A stretch of 64,000 bases of DNA from Alistipes sp. (lineage in GTDB: Bacteria; Bacteroidota; Bacteroidia; Bacteroidales; Rikenellaceae): the NCBI GenBank assembly GCA_017403125.1, contig JAFQOR010000024.1:1-64000 (forward strand), written 5' to 3'. Shown here piece after piece: positions 47,044 through 56,202 of this stretch. The translations under genes were made by a program, and so were the position numbers. Under the pieces are notes generated by a model. It saw nothing but the letters and a program-made list of their open reading frames with translations. It did no database searches and was not told where the DNA came from. Position 1 is the stretch's first letter; every line of letters starts with the position of its first letter.

Positions 47044-49071
47044 ATGAAAAGGAGTTTACTTATTGTCGCTCTGCTCTTTGCAACGACATTCTCGGCTGTT
47101 GCCGACAAGGGTATGTGGCTGCCCTCGTTAATATCGTCACGCATCAAGGATATGAAGTCGAAGGGATTCAAGCTTTCGGCAGAGGATATCTACTCTATCA
47201 ATAAGGCGTCGTTGAAGGATGCCGTTGTGCTCTTCGATGGCGGATGCACCGGCGAGATTGTCTCTAATCGTGGTCTGCTTCTTACGAACCATCACTGTGG
47301 TTACGATGCTATACAGGCATTGTCGAGTGTCGAGCACGACTATCTTACCGATGGTTTCTGGGCTATGTCAAATGACGAGGAGCTCTACTGCCCCGGCCTG
47401 AAGGTCCATATTTTGGTGCGCATGGAGGATGTTACTGCGCGTCTTGCCGCGGGTGAGACCAAAGCCGACATCATCGCCAAGGCCGAGAGTGAAGGTGTAG
47501 GCTTCCACGCTACGGTTGAGTCGATGTATTATGGCAATGAGGCATATCTCTTTATCTATCGTGAGTTTCAGGACGTACGTCTCGTAGGCACACCGCCCTC
47601 GGCTATCGGTAAGTTTGGCTCCGATAATGACAACTGGATTTGGCCTCGTCACACAGGCGACTTCTCGGTGTTCCGTATCTACGCTAATGCCAACAACGAG
47701 CCTGCGGAGTATAGTGCCGATAATCGTCCCTATACTCCGGCACGTCACTTCAAAATTTCGACAAAGGGTGTTAAAGAGGGTGACTTTACCATGATTTATG
47801 GTTTCCCCGGCAATACGCAGGAGTATATTACCTCCGACGCTGTGGCGTATGTTGCCAAGGTTTCGGATCCTGCGAAGATCGATCTGCGTACCCAGCGCCT
47901 CAATATCATTGGTGCGGCACAGGCGACATCACCCCAGATTCGTTTGCAGTATGCAGCCAAGCATGCCAACATAGCCAACGCATGGAAGAAGTGGCAAGGT
48001 GAGGTGCTTGGTATAAATCGCTTGGGAACGTTCGAAAAGAAACTCGACTACGAGCGTCGCTTCCGCGAGGAGAACCCCGATAAGGCGTATATCCTTGACT
48101 CGTTGGAGGCTGCCTATGGTGTGAATATCGAGCACTACTTCAACTACGAGCTCTACAACGAGACACTACGCGGCATAGAGTTGCAACAACCCGTTAAGTT
48201 GCTACTAAACGCAAAACTCGACGACGAGAGTCGTCAGGCAGCCGCCGAACTCTTCTACAAGGATTTCAATAAGGAGGTTGATAGAGAACTTGCGCACGTG
48301 CTTCTCGACGCATTCATCAAGTACAGCACACTGCCTGCCAAGGAGCTTCGTGCTTTGGTTGAGAGGCATGGCGGTGTTGAGACTTACGTAGATTGGCTCT
48401 ATGACAACAGTCGCTTTACATCACTCGATGGCTTCACGCTCTCTGGCTGGGAAGAGGATCCGTTGGTAGAGTTTGTTGGACTTGTGCAGAACGAGGTAGA
48501 GAGCAATGTCCGTGGCTATGCCTATCGTAATTTGAGCAATATTCCCGATATCGAGCGCTGGTATCGCCCCTATGTTAAGGCGTTGATGGAGTGGGATAAG
48601 CAGCGCGCCTTCTTCCCCGATGCTAATCTCACGTTGCGCGTTGCTTATGGCAAGGTTGCGGGTTATGAGTATGCCGATGGTGAATACCACTTGCCGCAGA
48701 CTACCATCGAGGGTATTATGGAGAAGGATAACCCCGAAATCTATGATTACAACATCCCGCAGCGTCTGCGCGATGTATATGCCGCGAAGGATTATGGTCG
48801 TTGGGGTATTACTATGAATGGCAAGGTGACTGTTCCCGTGTGCTTTATCGCCACGAACCACACTACGGGTGGTAACTCCGGGTCGCCCGTGCTTAATGGA
48901 CGTGGTGAGCTTATCGGTATCAACTTTGACCGTACATGGCTCTCTACCATGAGCGACATCGAATTTGACGAGACTCTCTGTCGCAACATCATCTGCGATA
49001 TTCGCTATGTCTTGTTTGTTATCGACAAGGTTGGTGGGGCGTCGTGGTTATTTGAGGAGATGAGTCTCTAA
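47044..49071 (+). CDS. S46-family dipeptidyl peptidase, DPP11-like (Asp/Glu-specific)
   Basis: The 675-residue secreted serine peptidase has signal peptide MKRSLLIVALLFATTFSAVA. The catalytic triad of the chymotrypsin-like fold is visible as His84 (LLTNHHCGYDAI), Asp206 (PRHTGDFSVF) and Ser612 (TGGNSGSPVLN). Arg630 in GINFDRTW corresponds to Arg673 of Porphyromonas DPP11, the residue that selects Asp/Glu at P1; DPP7 has Gly there. The serine-to-specificity-residue spacing (18) agrees with that alignment. It would cut dipeptides from peptides in the periplasm, feeding amino-acid fermentation. Confidence 0.9.
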   Translation: MKRSLLIVALLFATTFSAVADKGMWLPSLISSRIKDMKSKGFKLSAEDIYSINKASLKDAVVLFDGGCTGEIVSNRGLLLTNHHCGYDAIQALSSVEHDYLTDGFWAMSNDEELYCPGLKVHILVRMEDVTARLAAGETKADIIAKAESEGVGFHATVESMYYGNEAYLFIYREFQDVRLVGTPPSAIGKFGSDNDNWIWPRHTGDFSVFRIYANANNEPAEYSADNRPYTPARHFKISTKGVKEGDFTMIYGFPGNTQEYITSDAVAYVAKVSDPAKIDLRTQRLNIIGAAQATSPQIRLQYAAKHANIANAWKKWQGEVLGINRLGTFEKKLDYERRFREENPDKAYILDSLEAAYGVNIEHYFNYELYNETLRGIELQQPVKLLLNAKLDDESRQAAAELFYKDFNKEVDRELAHVLLDAFIKYSTLPAKELRALVERHGGVETYVDWLYDNSRFTSLDGFTLSGWEEDPLVEFVGLVQNEVESNVRGYAYRNLSNIPDIERWYRPYVKALMEWDKQRAFFPDANLTLRVAYGKVAGYEYADGEYHLPQTTIEGIMEKDNPEIYDYNIPQRLRDVYAAKDYGRWGITMNGKVTVPVCFIATNHTTGGNSGSPVLNGRGELIGINFDRTWLSTMSDIEFDETLCRNIICDIRYVLFVIDKVGGASWLFEEMSL

Positions 49072-49073
49072 AT

Positions 49074-49197
49074 AATAAGTGACTATAAAGGTGAACTGCT
49101 GCGTTACGCTCGTTCTCGAAATCCTCATTTACATCAAGTAAACTGCGGTTTCTCGAACTTCGCAAGCCTTGCATTTCATCCTTTATAGTCACTTATT
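49074..49197. repeat. Palindromic repeat unit, copy 1 (124 bp, 18-bp terminal inverted repeats)
   Basis: AATAAGTGACTATAAAGG (49074-49091) is exactly repeated in inverse at 49180-49197. The interior (49098-49170) is itself an imperfect palindrome centred near 49134, so the whole unit can fold into one long hairpin. It begins 3 bp after the peptidase stop codon and is non-coding. Confidence 0.85.
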
Positions 49198-49204
49198 TTT
49201 TTCG

Positions 49205-49321
49205 AGGCATAAAGGAGAACTGCTGCGTTATGCTCGTTCTCGAAATCCTCATTTACGCCAAGTAAACTGCGGTTTCTCGAACTTCGCAAGCCTTGCATTT
49301 CATCCTTTATAGTCACTTATT
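49205..49321. repeat. Palindromic repeat unit, copy 2 (tandem to copy 1)
   Basis: The interior and right end match copy 1 with few changes. The right inverted-repeat arm at 49304-49321 is identical and lies exactly 124 bp after that of copy 1. The left arm is worn down to ATAAAGG-like sequence. A third, partial left end (GTCGAGGCATAAGGGCAAAC) follows at 49326-49357. Confidence 0.85.
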
Positions 49322-49368
49322 TTTTGTCGAGGCATAAGGGCAAACTGTTGCGTTAGGCCTCTCTATTT

Positions 49369-49452
49369 GAGAGTTTAATGAGTATAGGGAGATTAGGGAA
49401 TTTAGTGAACAATGCACACTATCCCTAATCTCCCTAACTTATTTAACCTCTC
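49369..49452. repeat. 31-bp inverted repeat around an 22-bp loop, next to a C9 tract
   Basis: The arm at 49369-49399 pairs with 49422-49452: the inner 14 bp (AGGGAGATTAGGGA / TCCCTAATCTCCCT) are perfect and the outer part is imperfect. A run of nine C lies just beyond at 49460-49468. With the tandem repeats to its left it fills the 418-bp gap between the peptidase and fRMsr genes; no gene is seen there. It may serve as a terminator-like structure for both convergent genes. Confidence 0.65.
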
Positions 49453-49489
49453 AACTTTACCCCCCCCCGCTCGACCTAAAAGCTTTATT

Positions 49490-49960
49490 CTACGACATGA
49501 GTGCTGCAATATGTTCGAGCCACTCACGGTCAATGTCATCGAACGTGGCGAGGTTATCGCTATCGATATCCAGCACGCCGATAATCTCGTTGTTGCGCCA
49601 TACAGGAACAACAATCTCGCTACGTGACAGGCTGCTGCATGCTATATGTCCCTCGAACTGCTCGACGTCGGCGACTACCTGTGTGCATCTTTCGCGCCAC
49701 GCCGTGCCGCAAACACCCTTGCCATAGCCTATGCGGCAGCATGCGGGAGGCCCTTGGAATGGACCGAGGACAAGCTCTTCGCCTTTGACACGATAGAATC
49801 CCGTCCACCAAAAGCCAAATGTGTGGTGCAGCATTGACGATATGTTTGCCATGTTGGCAATGTCGTCTCTCTCATCTTCTACAAGTGATGCTATCTGGCG
49901 ATACAGTAGCTCGTATCGTTCGCGTTTGGTTGTGGCGTTAATATCCTGATATTCAAACAT
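49490..49960 (-). CDS. msrC: Free methionine-(R)-sulfoxide reductase (GAF domain)
   Basis: The start is at 49960 (MFEYQDINATTKRERYELL); the frame to 50029 runs through the terminator of mutB. The 156-residue GAF protein has the three fRMsr cysteines at C74, C84 and C108 (PPACCRIGYGKGVCG; GHIACSS), each exactly ten less than C84, C94 and C118 of the E. coli enzyme, and SEIVVPV and GVLDIDS. It reduces free Met-R-sulfoxide. HIAC is followed by Ser where Asp is usual, and an extra Cys75 adjoins C74. Confidence 0.9.
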   Translation of the reverse strand: MFEYQDINATTKRERYELLYRQIASLVEDERDDIANMANISSMLHHTFGFWWTGFYRVKGEELVLGPFQGPPACCRIGYGKGVCGTAWRERCTQVVADVEQFEGHIACSSLSRSEIVVPVWRNNEIIGVLDIDSDNLATFDDIDREWLEHIAALMS

Positions 49961-49979
49961 AATACATTGCTGTTTATGT

Positions 49980-50022
49980 AATAAATAAGGGGATGTGCGG
50001 CAGTATAGCCGAACATCCCCTT
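49980..50022 (-). terminator. Terminator of mutAB operon
   Basis: On the minus strand AAGGGGATGT pairs with ACATCCCCTT, enclosing a second CGGC/GCCG stem (49987-50022), followed by TTATTTAT. It lies 28 bp after the mutB stop codon. Confidence 0.8.
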
Positions 50023-50049
50023 TGAACAAATTATCGCTCTATCAATAGA

Positions 50050-52179
50050 TTACTCCGAGATAATCTCCATAATCTTGATAGCGGCAGTTGCAACCGGAGT
50101 ACCGGGGCCGAAGATAGCCGCAGCACCATCCTGATACAACTCCTCGTAGTCCTGTGCGGGGATAACACCACCGACAACTACCACGATATCCTCTCTACCG
50201 AGCTTCTTCAACTCGGCGATAATCTGGGGAACAAGGGTGAGGTGACCGGCAGCAAGTGACGATACGCCTACAACGTGTACGTCGTTCTCGACAGCCTGCT
50301 TTGCAGCCTCCTCCGGAGTCTGGAACAAAGGACCCATATCCACGTCGAAGCCTATGTCGGCATAACCCGTAGCAACAACCTTGGCACCACGGTCGTGGCC
50401 GTCCTGACCCAACTTGGCAATCATGATACGGGGCTGACGGCCCTCCTTCTTTGCAAAGTCAGCACACATCTGCTTTGCCTTATCGAATGCTGAATCTGAT
50501 TTCACCTCTGCTGAATATACACCTGAATTCAAACGAATAACTGCCTTGTAGCGACCTACGATCTTCTCGCAGGCATCAGAGATTTCGCCCAACGATGCAC
50601 GTACCTTTGCGGCCTCAACAGCCAATGCGAGAAGGTTACCCTCGCCGGTGCGTACGCACTCGGTGATAGCATCCAATGCACGCTGTACGGCAGCGTTGTC
50701 GCGGTTGGCGCGGAGCTCCTGCAAACGCTTAACCTGGCTCTCGCGAACTGCGGTGTTGTCCACTGCGAGGATGTCGATAGGAGCCTCTTTCTCCAAACGG
50801 TAGCGGTTTACGCCGATGATAGTTTCAACACCAGAGTCGATGCGAGCCTGCTTACGTGCAGCTGCCTCCTCGATGCGGAGCTTGGGAATACCTGTCTCGA
50901 TAGCCTTTGCCATACCGCCCAACTCCTCAATCTCCTGGATGTGCTCCCATGCCTTGTGAGCAATCTCGTTGGTCAATGACTCAACGTAGTATGAGCCTGC
51001 CCATGGATCTGCCGAACGGCATACGTTGGTCTCCTCCTGAATATAGATCTGGGTGTTACGTGCGATACGTGCCGAGAAGTCGGTAGGAAGCGCAATGGCC
51101 TCATCCAGTGCGTTGGTGTGCAACGACTGTGTGTGACCCAAAGCTGCACCCATAGCCTCGATAGCCGTACGTGCTACGTTATTAAACGGATCCTGCTCGG
51201 TAAGTGACCAACCAGAGGTCTGTGAGTGGGTACGTAGTGCCAACGACTTGGGGTTCTTGGGCTCGAACTGCTTAACAATCTTTGCCCAAAGCAGACGTGC
51301 GGCACGCATCTTGGCAATCTCCATGAAGTGGTTCATGCCGATAGCCCAGAAGAATGACAAGCGAGGTGCAAAGGCATCAATCGACATGCCGGCATTGATA
51401 CCTGCACGCAGATACTCCAAACCATCTGCCAAGGTGTAAGCCAACTCGATGTCGGCGGTGGCACCAGCCTCCTGCATGTGGTATCCCGAGATAGAGATAG
51501 AGTTGAACTTGGGCATGTTCTTCGAGGTGTACTCAAAGATGTCGGCGATAATCTTCATCGAGAACTCGGGCGGATAGATATAGGTGTTACGCACCATGAA
51601 CTCCTTCAAGATATCGTTCTGGATGGTACCTGCCAACTGGTCAAGTGTACAACCCTGCTCCAAGCCGGCAACAATGTAGAATGCCAATACGGGAAGTACG
51701 GCACCATTCATTGTCATAGATACCGACATCTGGTCCAACGGAATACCGTTGAACAGCACCTTCATATCCTCAACCGAGCATATAGATACACCCGCCTTAC
51801 CTACGTCACCAACTACACGGGGGTGGTCGGCGTCGTAGCCACGGTGTGTTGCAAGGTCGAAGGCAACAGAAAGGCCCTTCTGACCGGCTGCAAGGTTACG
51901 GCGATAGAATGCGTTAGACTCCTCGGCAGTAGAGAAACCTGCATACTGACGAATGGTCCAGGGACGCATTACATACATTGTTGAGTAGGGACCGCGCAAG
52001 AAGGGAGCGATACCTGCTGCATAGTTAAGATGCTCCATGCCTTCGAGGTCGGCTGCGGTGTAGTTCTCCTTAACGGGAATGCGCTCGGCAGTCAACCAAT
52101 CCTCTTTGGGAGCGGTCTTCGTGGCGCAGCACTCTGCGGCTGCTGCCTTATATTCTAAGTCTGAAAATTTTGCTCTCAT
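50050..52179 (-). CDS. mutB: Methylmalonyl-CoA mutase, large (catalytic) subunit
   Basis: The 709-residue subunit has the TIM-barrel substrate domain ([31 protein letters not shown]) and a C-terminal cobalamin-binding domain with axial His595 in [11 protein letters not shown]. It interconverts succinyl-CoA and methylmalonyl-CoA, the key step of propionate production by the succinate route in Bacteroidales. It starts 12 bp after mutA and is translated from the same mRNA. No epimerase, decarboxylase or MeaB chaperone gene is adjacent. Confidence 0.97.
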   Translation of the reverse strand: MRAKFSDLEYKAAAAECCATKTAPKEDWLTAERIPVKENYTAADLEGMEHLNYAAGIAPFLRGPYSTMYVMRPWTIRQYAGFSTAEESNAFYRRNLAAGQKGLSVAFDLATHRGYDADHPRVVGDVGKAGVSICSVEDMKVLFNGIPLDQMSVSMTMNGAVLPVLAFYIVAGLEQGCTLDQLAGTIQNDILKEFMVRNTYIYPPEFSMKIIADIFEYTSKNMPKFNSISISGYHMQEAGATADIELAYTLADGLEYLRAGINAGMSIDAFAPRLSFFWAIGMNHFMEIAKMRAARLLWAKIVKQFEPKNPKSLALRTHSQTSGWSLTEQDPFNNVARTAIEAMGAALGHTQSLHTNALDEAIALPTDFSARIARNTQIYIQEETNVCRSADPWAGSYYVESLTNEIAHKAWEHIQEIEELGGMAKAIETGIPKLRIEEAAARKQARIDSGVETIIGVNRYRLEKEAPIDILAVDNTAVRESQVKRLQELRANRDNAAVQRALDAITECVRTGEGNLLALAVEAAKVRASLGEISDACEKIVGRYKAVIRLNSGVYSAEVKSDSAFDKAKQMCADFAKKEGRQPRIMIAKLGQDGHDRGAKVVATGYADIGFDVDMGPLFQTPEEAAKQAVENDVHVVGVSSLAAGHLTLVPQIIAELKKLGREDIVVVVGGVIPAQDYEELYQDGAAAIFGPGTPVATAAIKIMEIISE

Positions 52180-52191
52180 TGTCGTAACTGA

Positions 52192-54042
52192 TTAGATGCC
52201 TAACTTCTTTAAGTAATCCTTCAATGTCTCCAAAACATTGCTCTTCACATTGATGAAGTTGCTAATGCCCTGTGCCTCCAACTCGGGAGCGCATGCGGGA
52301 GCACCTGCAACAACCAAGATAGCCTTGTCGCCGAGCAACTCCTTAACCTTGGGAGCTACGGTTGCGTAGTCATCGTCAGATGCACATACAACAACTATCT
52401 CTGCCTTCGATGCCACAGCTGCCTCTACGCCCTCCTCAACCGACTTGAAGAATGTGTTATCCTCAACGCGGATACCGGCGCATGCGAAGAAGTTACATGA
52501 GAACTGTGCGCGAGCACGTGCCATACCCAAAGTGCCACATGTGAGCATGAATGCCTTGGGCGTCTTGCCCGAACGATCAACCTTCAAGCGCATATCCTCG
52601 AATGCCATAGCGCCACGGTAGGGTACCAATACGTTACCCTCCTGTGCCTTGCGTGTAACGGCACACTCGCAGATATTCTTGTCGGCAACCTCCGTAAAGT
52701 TGGGATACTGGTTAGCACCCAAGAGAATAAGACGACGTGTTGCGATGCTCTTATCTTTTGCTGCTGCCGAAGCCTTAACGCGCTCTACGATGAAGCCCTC
52801 GCGGAAAGCAGCGATGTAACCGCCCTTATCCTCAATCTCGCGGAAGAGGGCCCATGCCTCCGATGCGATGCTCTTCGTGAGCGACTCGATGTAGTATGCA
52901 CCACCGGCAGGGTCGATAACCTGGTCGAAATGTGACTCATGCTTCAAGAGAAGCTGTGCATTGCGAGCGATGCGCTTCGAGAACTCGGTGGGAGCCTCAA
53001 ATGCGTAGTCGAAGGGCAATACCTCCAATGAGTGTACGCCGGCAATAGCTGCCGACATAGCCTCGGTTGTGCCACGCAACATGTTCACATAGGGATCGTA
53101 AACTGTCTGGTTCCATGTCGATGTTACTGCGTGTGCAATCATCTTGCATGAGCAGTTCTTCTCGGGGTTGTAGGCCTTAACGATGTTTGCCCAAAGCATA
53201 CGTGCTGCACGGAACTTTGCCATTTCGAGGAAGTAGTTCGACGTTACGGCAAAAGTGAAGCGTACTTTGCGAGCAACCTCGTCAATTGTAAGACCACGCT
53301 CCATGAGCTTTACGAGATACTCGTGAGCTGCGGCAAGCGTGAAACCGAGCTCCTCGACGATAGTCGAGCCTGCGTTCGAGAATGTAGCACCCGATACGTT
53401 TACCATCTTAACACGCTTGTAGTCTGCCGTAGCTTTGATGAGCTTCGCTATAGTATCGAAGCACTCGTCACCGGTCTTGCAGCAGAAGTCACCCTCGGTC
53501 GAGAGATCCTTGATGATGGGGTCGATGCAGAAGTTAAGACGGAGCTCATCCTTGGGCTGGTCGGCATACTTTGCCAAAACCTTCTCTGCCAAGGCTGCCA
53601 AGCCCTTAACGCTCGAACCACAGAATGTAAGTTCAACGGCTGTGGGCACGATGTCCTTCAACAACGCATCAACATCAACCTCGCAAGCGCATGACTTGCA
53701 GAAGCAGAAGCCGAGAGAATCTACGCCCGAGTTGAGCAACTTCAATGCCTCCTCGTTAGCGCTCTTTGCGCACTCTACGGCGATAGTCTGGTGAACGCGC
53801 CATGTGTTATCCTTCGAGATACCGCGTACGAAGGGGAATTCACCGGCCTCGGAACCGAGGAAATCAACCTCTGCGAGGTTCTCGGCACGATAGTAGGGAC
53901 GTACGTTAAATCCCTCTCCGGTCTTCCATACCAACTTGCGCTCGTAGTCGGCGCCTTTAAGGTCAGTTGTGATGACGGCCTCCCACTGCTCGGTTGTAAC
54001 CGGTGGGAACTCCGTAAACAACTTTTCTTTGGTATTAGCCAT
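52192..54042 (-). CDS. mutA: Methylmalonyl-CoA mutase, small subunit
   Basis: The 616-residue partner of MutB has a matching TIM-barrel region (GATFSNAGSTIVEELGFTLAAA; AFEAPTEFSKRIARNAQLLLKHESH shortened) and a C-terminal flavodoxin-like domain lacking the DxHxxG cobalamin motif, as expected of the non-catalytic subunit. It heads the operon. The predicted transcript start leaves a leader of roughly 145 nt without a recognisable cobalamin riboswitch. Confidence 0.95.
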   Translation of the reverse strand: MANTKEKLFTEFPPVTTEQWEAVITTDLKGADYERKLVWKTGEGFNVRPYYRAENLAEVDFLGSEAGEFPFVRGISKDNTWRVHQTIAVECAKSANEEALKLLNSGVDSLGFCFCKSCACEVDVDALLKDIVPTAVELTFCGSSVKGLAALAEKVLAKYADQPKDELRLNFCIDPIIKDLSTEGDFCCKTGDECFDTIAKLIKATADYKRVKMVNVSGATFSNAGSTIVEELGFTLAAAHEYLVKLMERGLTIDEVARKVRFTFAVTSNYFLEMAKFRAARMLWANIVKAYNPEKNCSCKMIAHAVTSTWNQTVYDPYVNMLRGTTEAMSAAIAGVHSLEVLPFDYAFEAPTEFSKRIARNAQLLLKHESHFDQVIDPAGGAYYIESLTKSIASEAWALFREIEDKGGYIAAFREGFIVERVKASAAAKDKSIATRRLILLGANQYPNFTEVADKNICECAVTRKAQEGNVLVPYRGAMAFEDMRLKVDRSGKTPKAFMLTCGTLGMARARAQFSCNFFACAGIRVEDNTFFKSVEEGVEAAVASKAEIVVVCASDDDYATVAPKVKELLGDKAILVVAGAPACAPELEAQGISNFINVKSNVLETLKDYLKKLGI

Positions 54043-54194
54043 AATTGTTTAGAGTTTAAGTGTTTTTAAGTGTTTTAAGTATATGATATTCAATATCTTG
54101 TTTGCTGCTGTCTGCTCTATTATGCCGATGCGCCAAATGTCTCTGCGGACGTCCAACATGCTCATGTGCGCGCGCAATGCATACTAAAACTCAA

Positions 54195-54226
54195 CAAAGT
54201 TACGAATTTACCCCGCGAAAAGCAAA
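54195..54226 (-). promoter_or_regulatory. Promoter of mutAB; remainder of 54043-54348 non-coding
   Basis: CAAAGTTA (54195-54202) reads TAACTTTG and CAAA (54223-54226) reads TTTG on the minus strand, 20 bp apart: a full promoter. The leader contains three TTTAAGT-type words at about 10-bp spacing (54054-54080) and a small palindrome GATATTCAATATC (54085-54097). No gene or known RNA is seen in this 306-bp gap. Confidence 0.65.
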
Positions 54227-54348
54227 TTTTTTCAAGGCTTTTTCCCACATGAAGCGAGCGCAGGTGATTTTTTTGCAAGCTTTGCATCGCAACTACCACC
54301 CTAACCCTAAATTTTACGAATCAACTGTTTTTAGCAATTTGCGATACA

Positions 54349-55329
54349 TTACAACTCAATATTACACTCATCGCGGTCGTGCCAATCGGTAATCTGCGTA
54401 CCATTGTAATCGAATAGTGCCCATTGATTGTTGTTGCGCACCCACGAGTTTCCACTCTCGCAGTCATACTCTACAACCTCGTATATCACGGGGATGAGTA
54501 TATTTCCATCTCTGTCGATAAGACCCATCATGTGCCTATTATCGGCGACCATTGCGCGATTCTCGGCGAAGTCGCTAACGTAGCTATATTGTGCTCTTAT
54601 GACTTCGTTGCCCGCCTCATCTTCGAAACCCCAAAGCGACTCTCTGCTAATTGCTCGGCGACCCTCGATCACGGCTCGTAAACGAGGACTTGTGGTATAG
54701 CTACTGTTATTGTCGCATACGGTATTGTTCGATGCCAACTCTTTGGAGAATAGATCGTCGGGAGTCTCGCTTCGAATAATCTCGCGAATTTTGTCCAGAG
54801 CGACGTTGTCACCGCCAAAGCCCCTTGTTGTGTAGTATTGTCGTATTGGATGCAGATGTCCCTTATTATCTATTGTGAGGTTTTGTGGTGTTAGATTGTT
54901 GTGACTTATGTCGAGTGCTTTGAGTCGAGATTCCAAATCGTCGATGGCTTGCAATAGGCGTTGGCGACTGCCAAAGGGGATGACGTCGTGTAGCGTGGTC
55001 ACGGATTGCAGATACTCGATGGCAATTAGACACGAACTGTTGTTGATGGCCGATATCTCGATTTCGTCATGGAGTATCTTCATGCGTGTGCTGTTTGTAT
55101 CGATTTTGCCATTCAGCGCGAGGCTTGCATGGTGTAGCAGCGCCGTGGCGTCGATGCTTATTGGTGCATAGAGTATGACGGGAGTGTTGTTAAGCATCGC
55201 ATGACACTCGGCAAAGTGGGTTGTGCGATAGATACTCTCCATGTCTGCCTTGATGTCGTGTAGTCGGTGAAATTTCGTGCGCGGAGAGCTTAAAGCATCA
55301 CGAAAGCTTGAAATATTGCAGATATTCAT
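54349..55329 (-). CDS. Degenerate protein-kinase-like domain fused to WG repeats
   Basis: I do not know a named family for the whole 326-residue protein. Residues about 35-185 follow the order of a kinase fold: a hinge-like LIAIEYLQSVTTLHDVI (101-117), a helix, then ISHNNLTPQN (141-150) in place of the catalytic loop HRDLKPxN. The catalytic Asp is Asn144/145 and there is no DFG (PIRQ instead), so it should be inactive as a kinase. Residues 232-318 hold three WG-type beta repeats (LWGFEDEAGNEVI; MGLIDRDGNILIP; WALFDYNGTQI). No signal peptide. It is 6 bp after the vWA gene and is the last gene of the run. Confidence 0.6.
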   Translation of the reverse strand: MNICNISSFRDALSSPRTKFHRLHDIKADMESIYRTTHFAECHAMLNNTPVILYAPISIDATALLHHASLALNGKIDTNSTRMKILHDEIEISAINNSSCLIAIEYLQSVTTLHDVIPFGSRQRLLQAIDDLESRLKALDISHNNLTPQNLTIDNKGHLHPIRQYYTTRGFGGDNVALDKIREIIRSETPDDLFSKELASNNTVCDNNSSYTTSPRLRAVIEGRRAISRESLWGFEDEAGNEVIRAQYSYVSDFAENRAMVADNRHMMGLIDRDGNILIPVIYEVVEYDCESGNSWVRNNNQWALFDYNGTQITDWHDRDECNIEL

Positions 55330-55335
55330 CAGACG

Positions 55336-56199
55336 TTATAAATTGCAAAAGATGCTTTGCGACCCAATGTTAAGTACCATCATAAGCTCGCAAATAGAGC
55401 TATTGAAGGCTACGCCGCGATACGGCCCAACATACTTGGTGTTTGTTGCTTCGCGAATTAGAGGCTCCATGGATTTGGGCATGATGCTCGACATGTTGAA
55501 GAGCATGAGTTTGAAGCGATCGGGCGAGGTAAACTCCCTGTCTGGCGGAAAGAGTGTGTAGGTTGGTGATTGGTCGGTTGATAGATGTATATTAACAAAT
55601 AGCACATTGCCGTTTGCAGTGCCGAGCGACTTGATGCGGTCGCTGATAGTCAGGATATCATCCATGCTGCCGTCAGAGTAGCAACCGTCGGTGATGTGGA
55701 AGATTATGGGTGGGAAACTTTCACAATTTTCGGGACGTGCACACCACTTCTCGACAATGTCATATACGTGGTGTAGCGCCTCATACATCGGTGTTCTGCC
55801 GTGTGCTGTGGGCGTTATCCACTCGCCAATGTGATACTTTATGGTGGTCATATACTCTTCACACTCCGGATCGGTGAGGAAGCAGTATAGTTTCTGTGGA
55901 GGTTGATACTTGGCGAGTATGTCTATGGGTGTTAAGCCATCAATGGCATCGGGGAGTATATCTACAATGCCATCACCAGAGTATTGGACGACACCTATGT
56001 CGTAGTAGTTACGTACCTTGTCGTTGCGTGTAGCGCGAGCCAATAACTCATCGAGAATATAGTTGCAGACTATTGCTACGGCATCGGCCTTGCTCATCTG
56101 CAAGTGGTTGAACTTGATGCGCATCTGCATCGATGTTGAACAATCGATGGCTATAATAAAGGCCGTACGATGAAGATGGGTTATGGGTGTATCATACAT
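55336..56199 (-). CDS. vWA-domain protein (TerY-like) with intact MIDAS
   Basis: The 287-residue cytoplasmic protein is almost entirely one von Willebrand A domain. The metal-ion-dependent adhesion site is complete: D19-x-S21-x-S23 in IDCSTSM, Thr136 in GRTPMYEAL and Asp171 in HITDGCYSDGS. It resembles TerY-type vWA proteins, which in other bacteria are encoded with a PP2C phosphatase and a Ser/Thr kinase. Here the neighbour is a pseudokinase-WG protein (6 bp downstream) and no phosphatase is seen. Upstream, 3 bp away, is the nucleotidyltransferase gene. Role unknown. Confidence 0.8.
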   Translation of the reverse strand: MYDTPITHLHRTAFIIAIDCSTSMQMRIKFNHLQMSKADAVAIVCNYILDELLARATRNDKVRNYYDIGVVQYSGDGIVDILPDAIDGLTPIDILAKYQPPQKLYCFLTDPECEEYMTTIKYHIGEWITPTAHGRTPMYEALHHVYDIVEKWCARPENCESFPPIIFHITDGCYSDGSMDDILTISDRIKSLGTANGNVLFVNIHLSTDQSPTYTLFPPDREFTSPDRFKLMLFNMSSIMPKSMEPLIREATNTKYVGPYRGVAFNSSICELMMVLNIGSQSIFCNL

Positions 56200-56202
56200 A
56201 GG

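Noticed and set aside
49074-49357. Possible CRISPR array
   Set aside because: Only two and a half units of 124 bp with no spacers between short repeats and no cas genes; these are tandem palindromic elements.
49460-49468. Phase-variable homopolymer
   Set aside because: The C9 run lies between convergent genes and not in a coding sequence or promoter, so a switching role is not supported.
54043-54194. Cobalamin riboswitch before mutA
   Set aside because: No B12-box-like GCCACTG sequence or extended fold could be found by eye.
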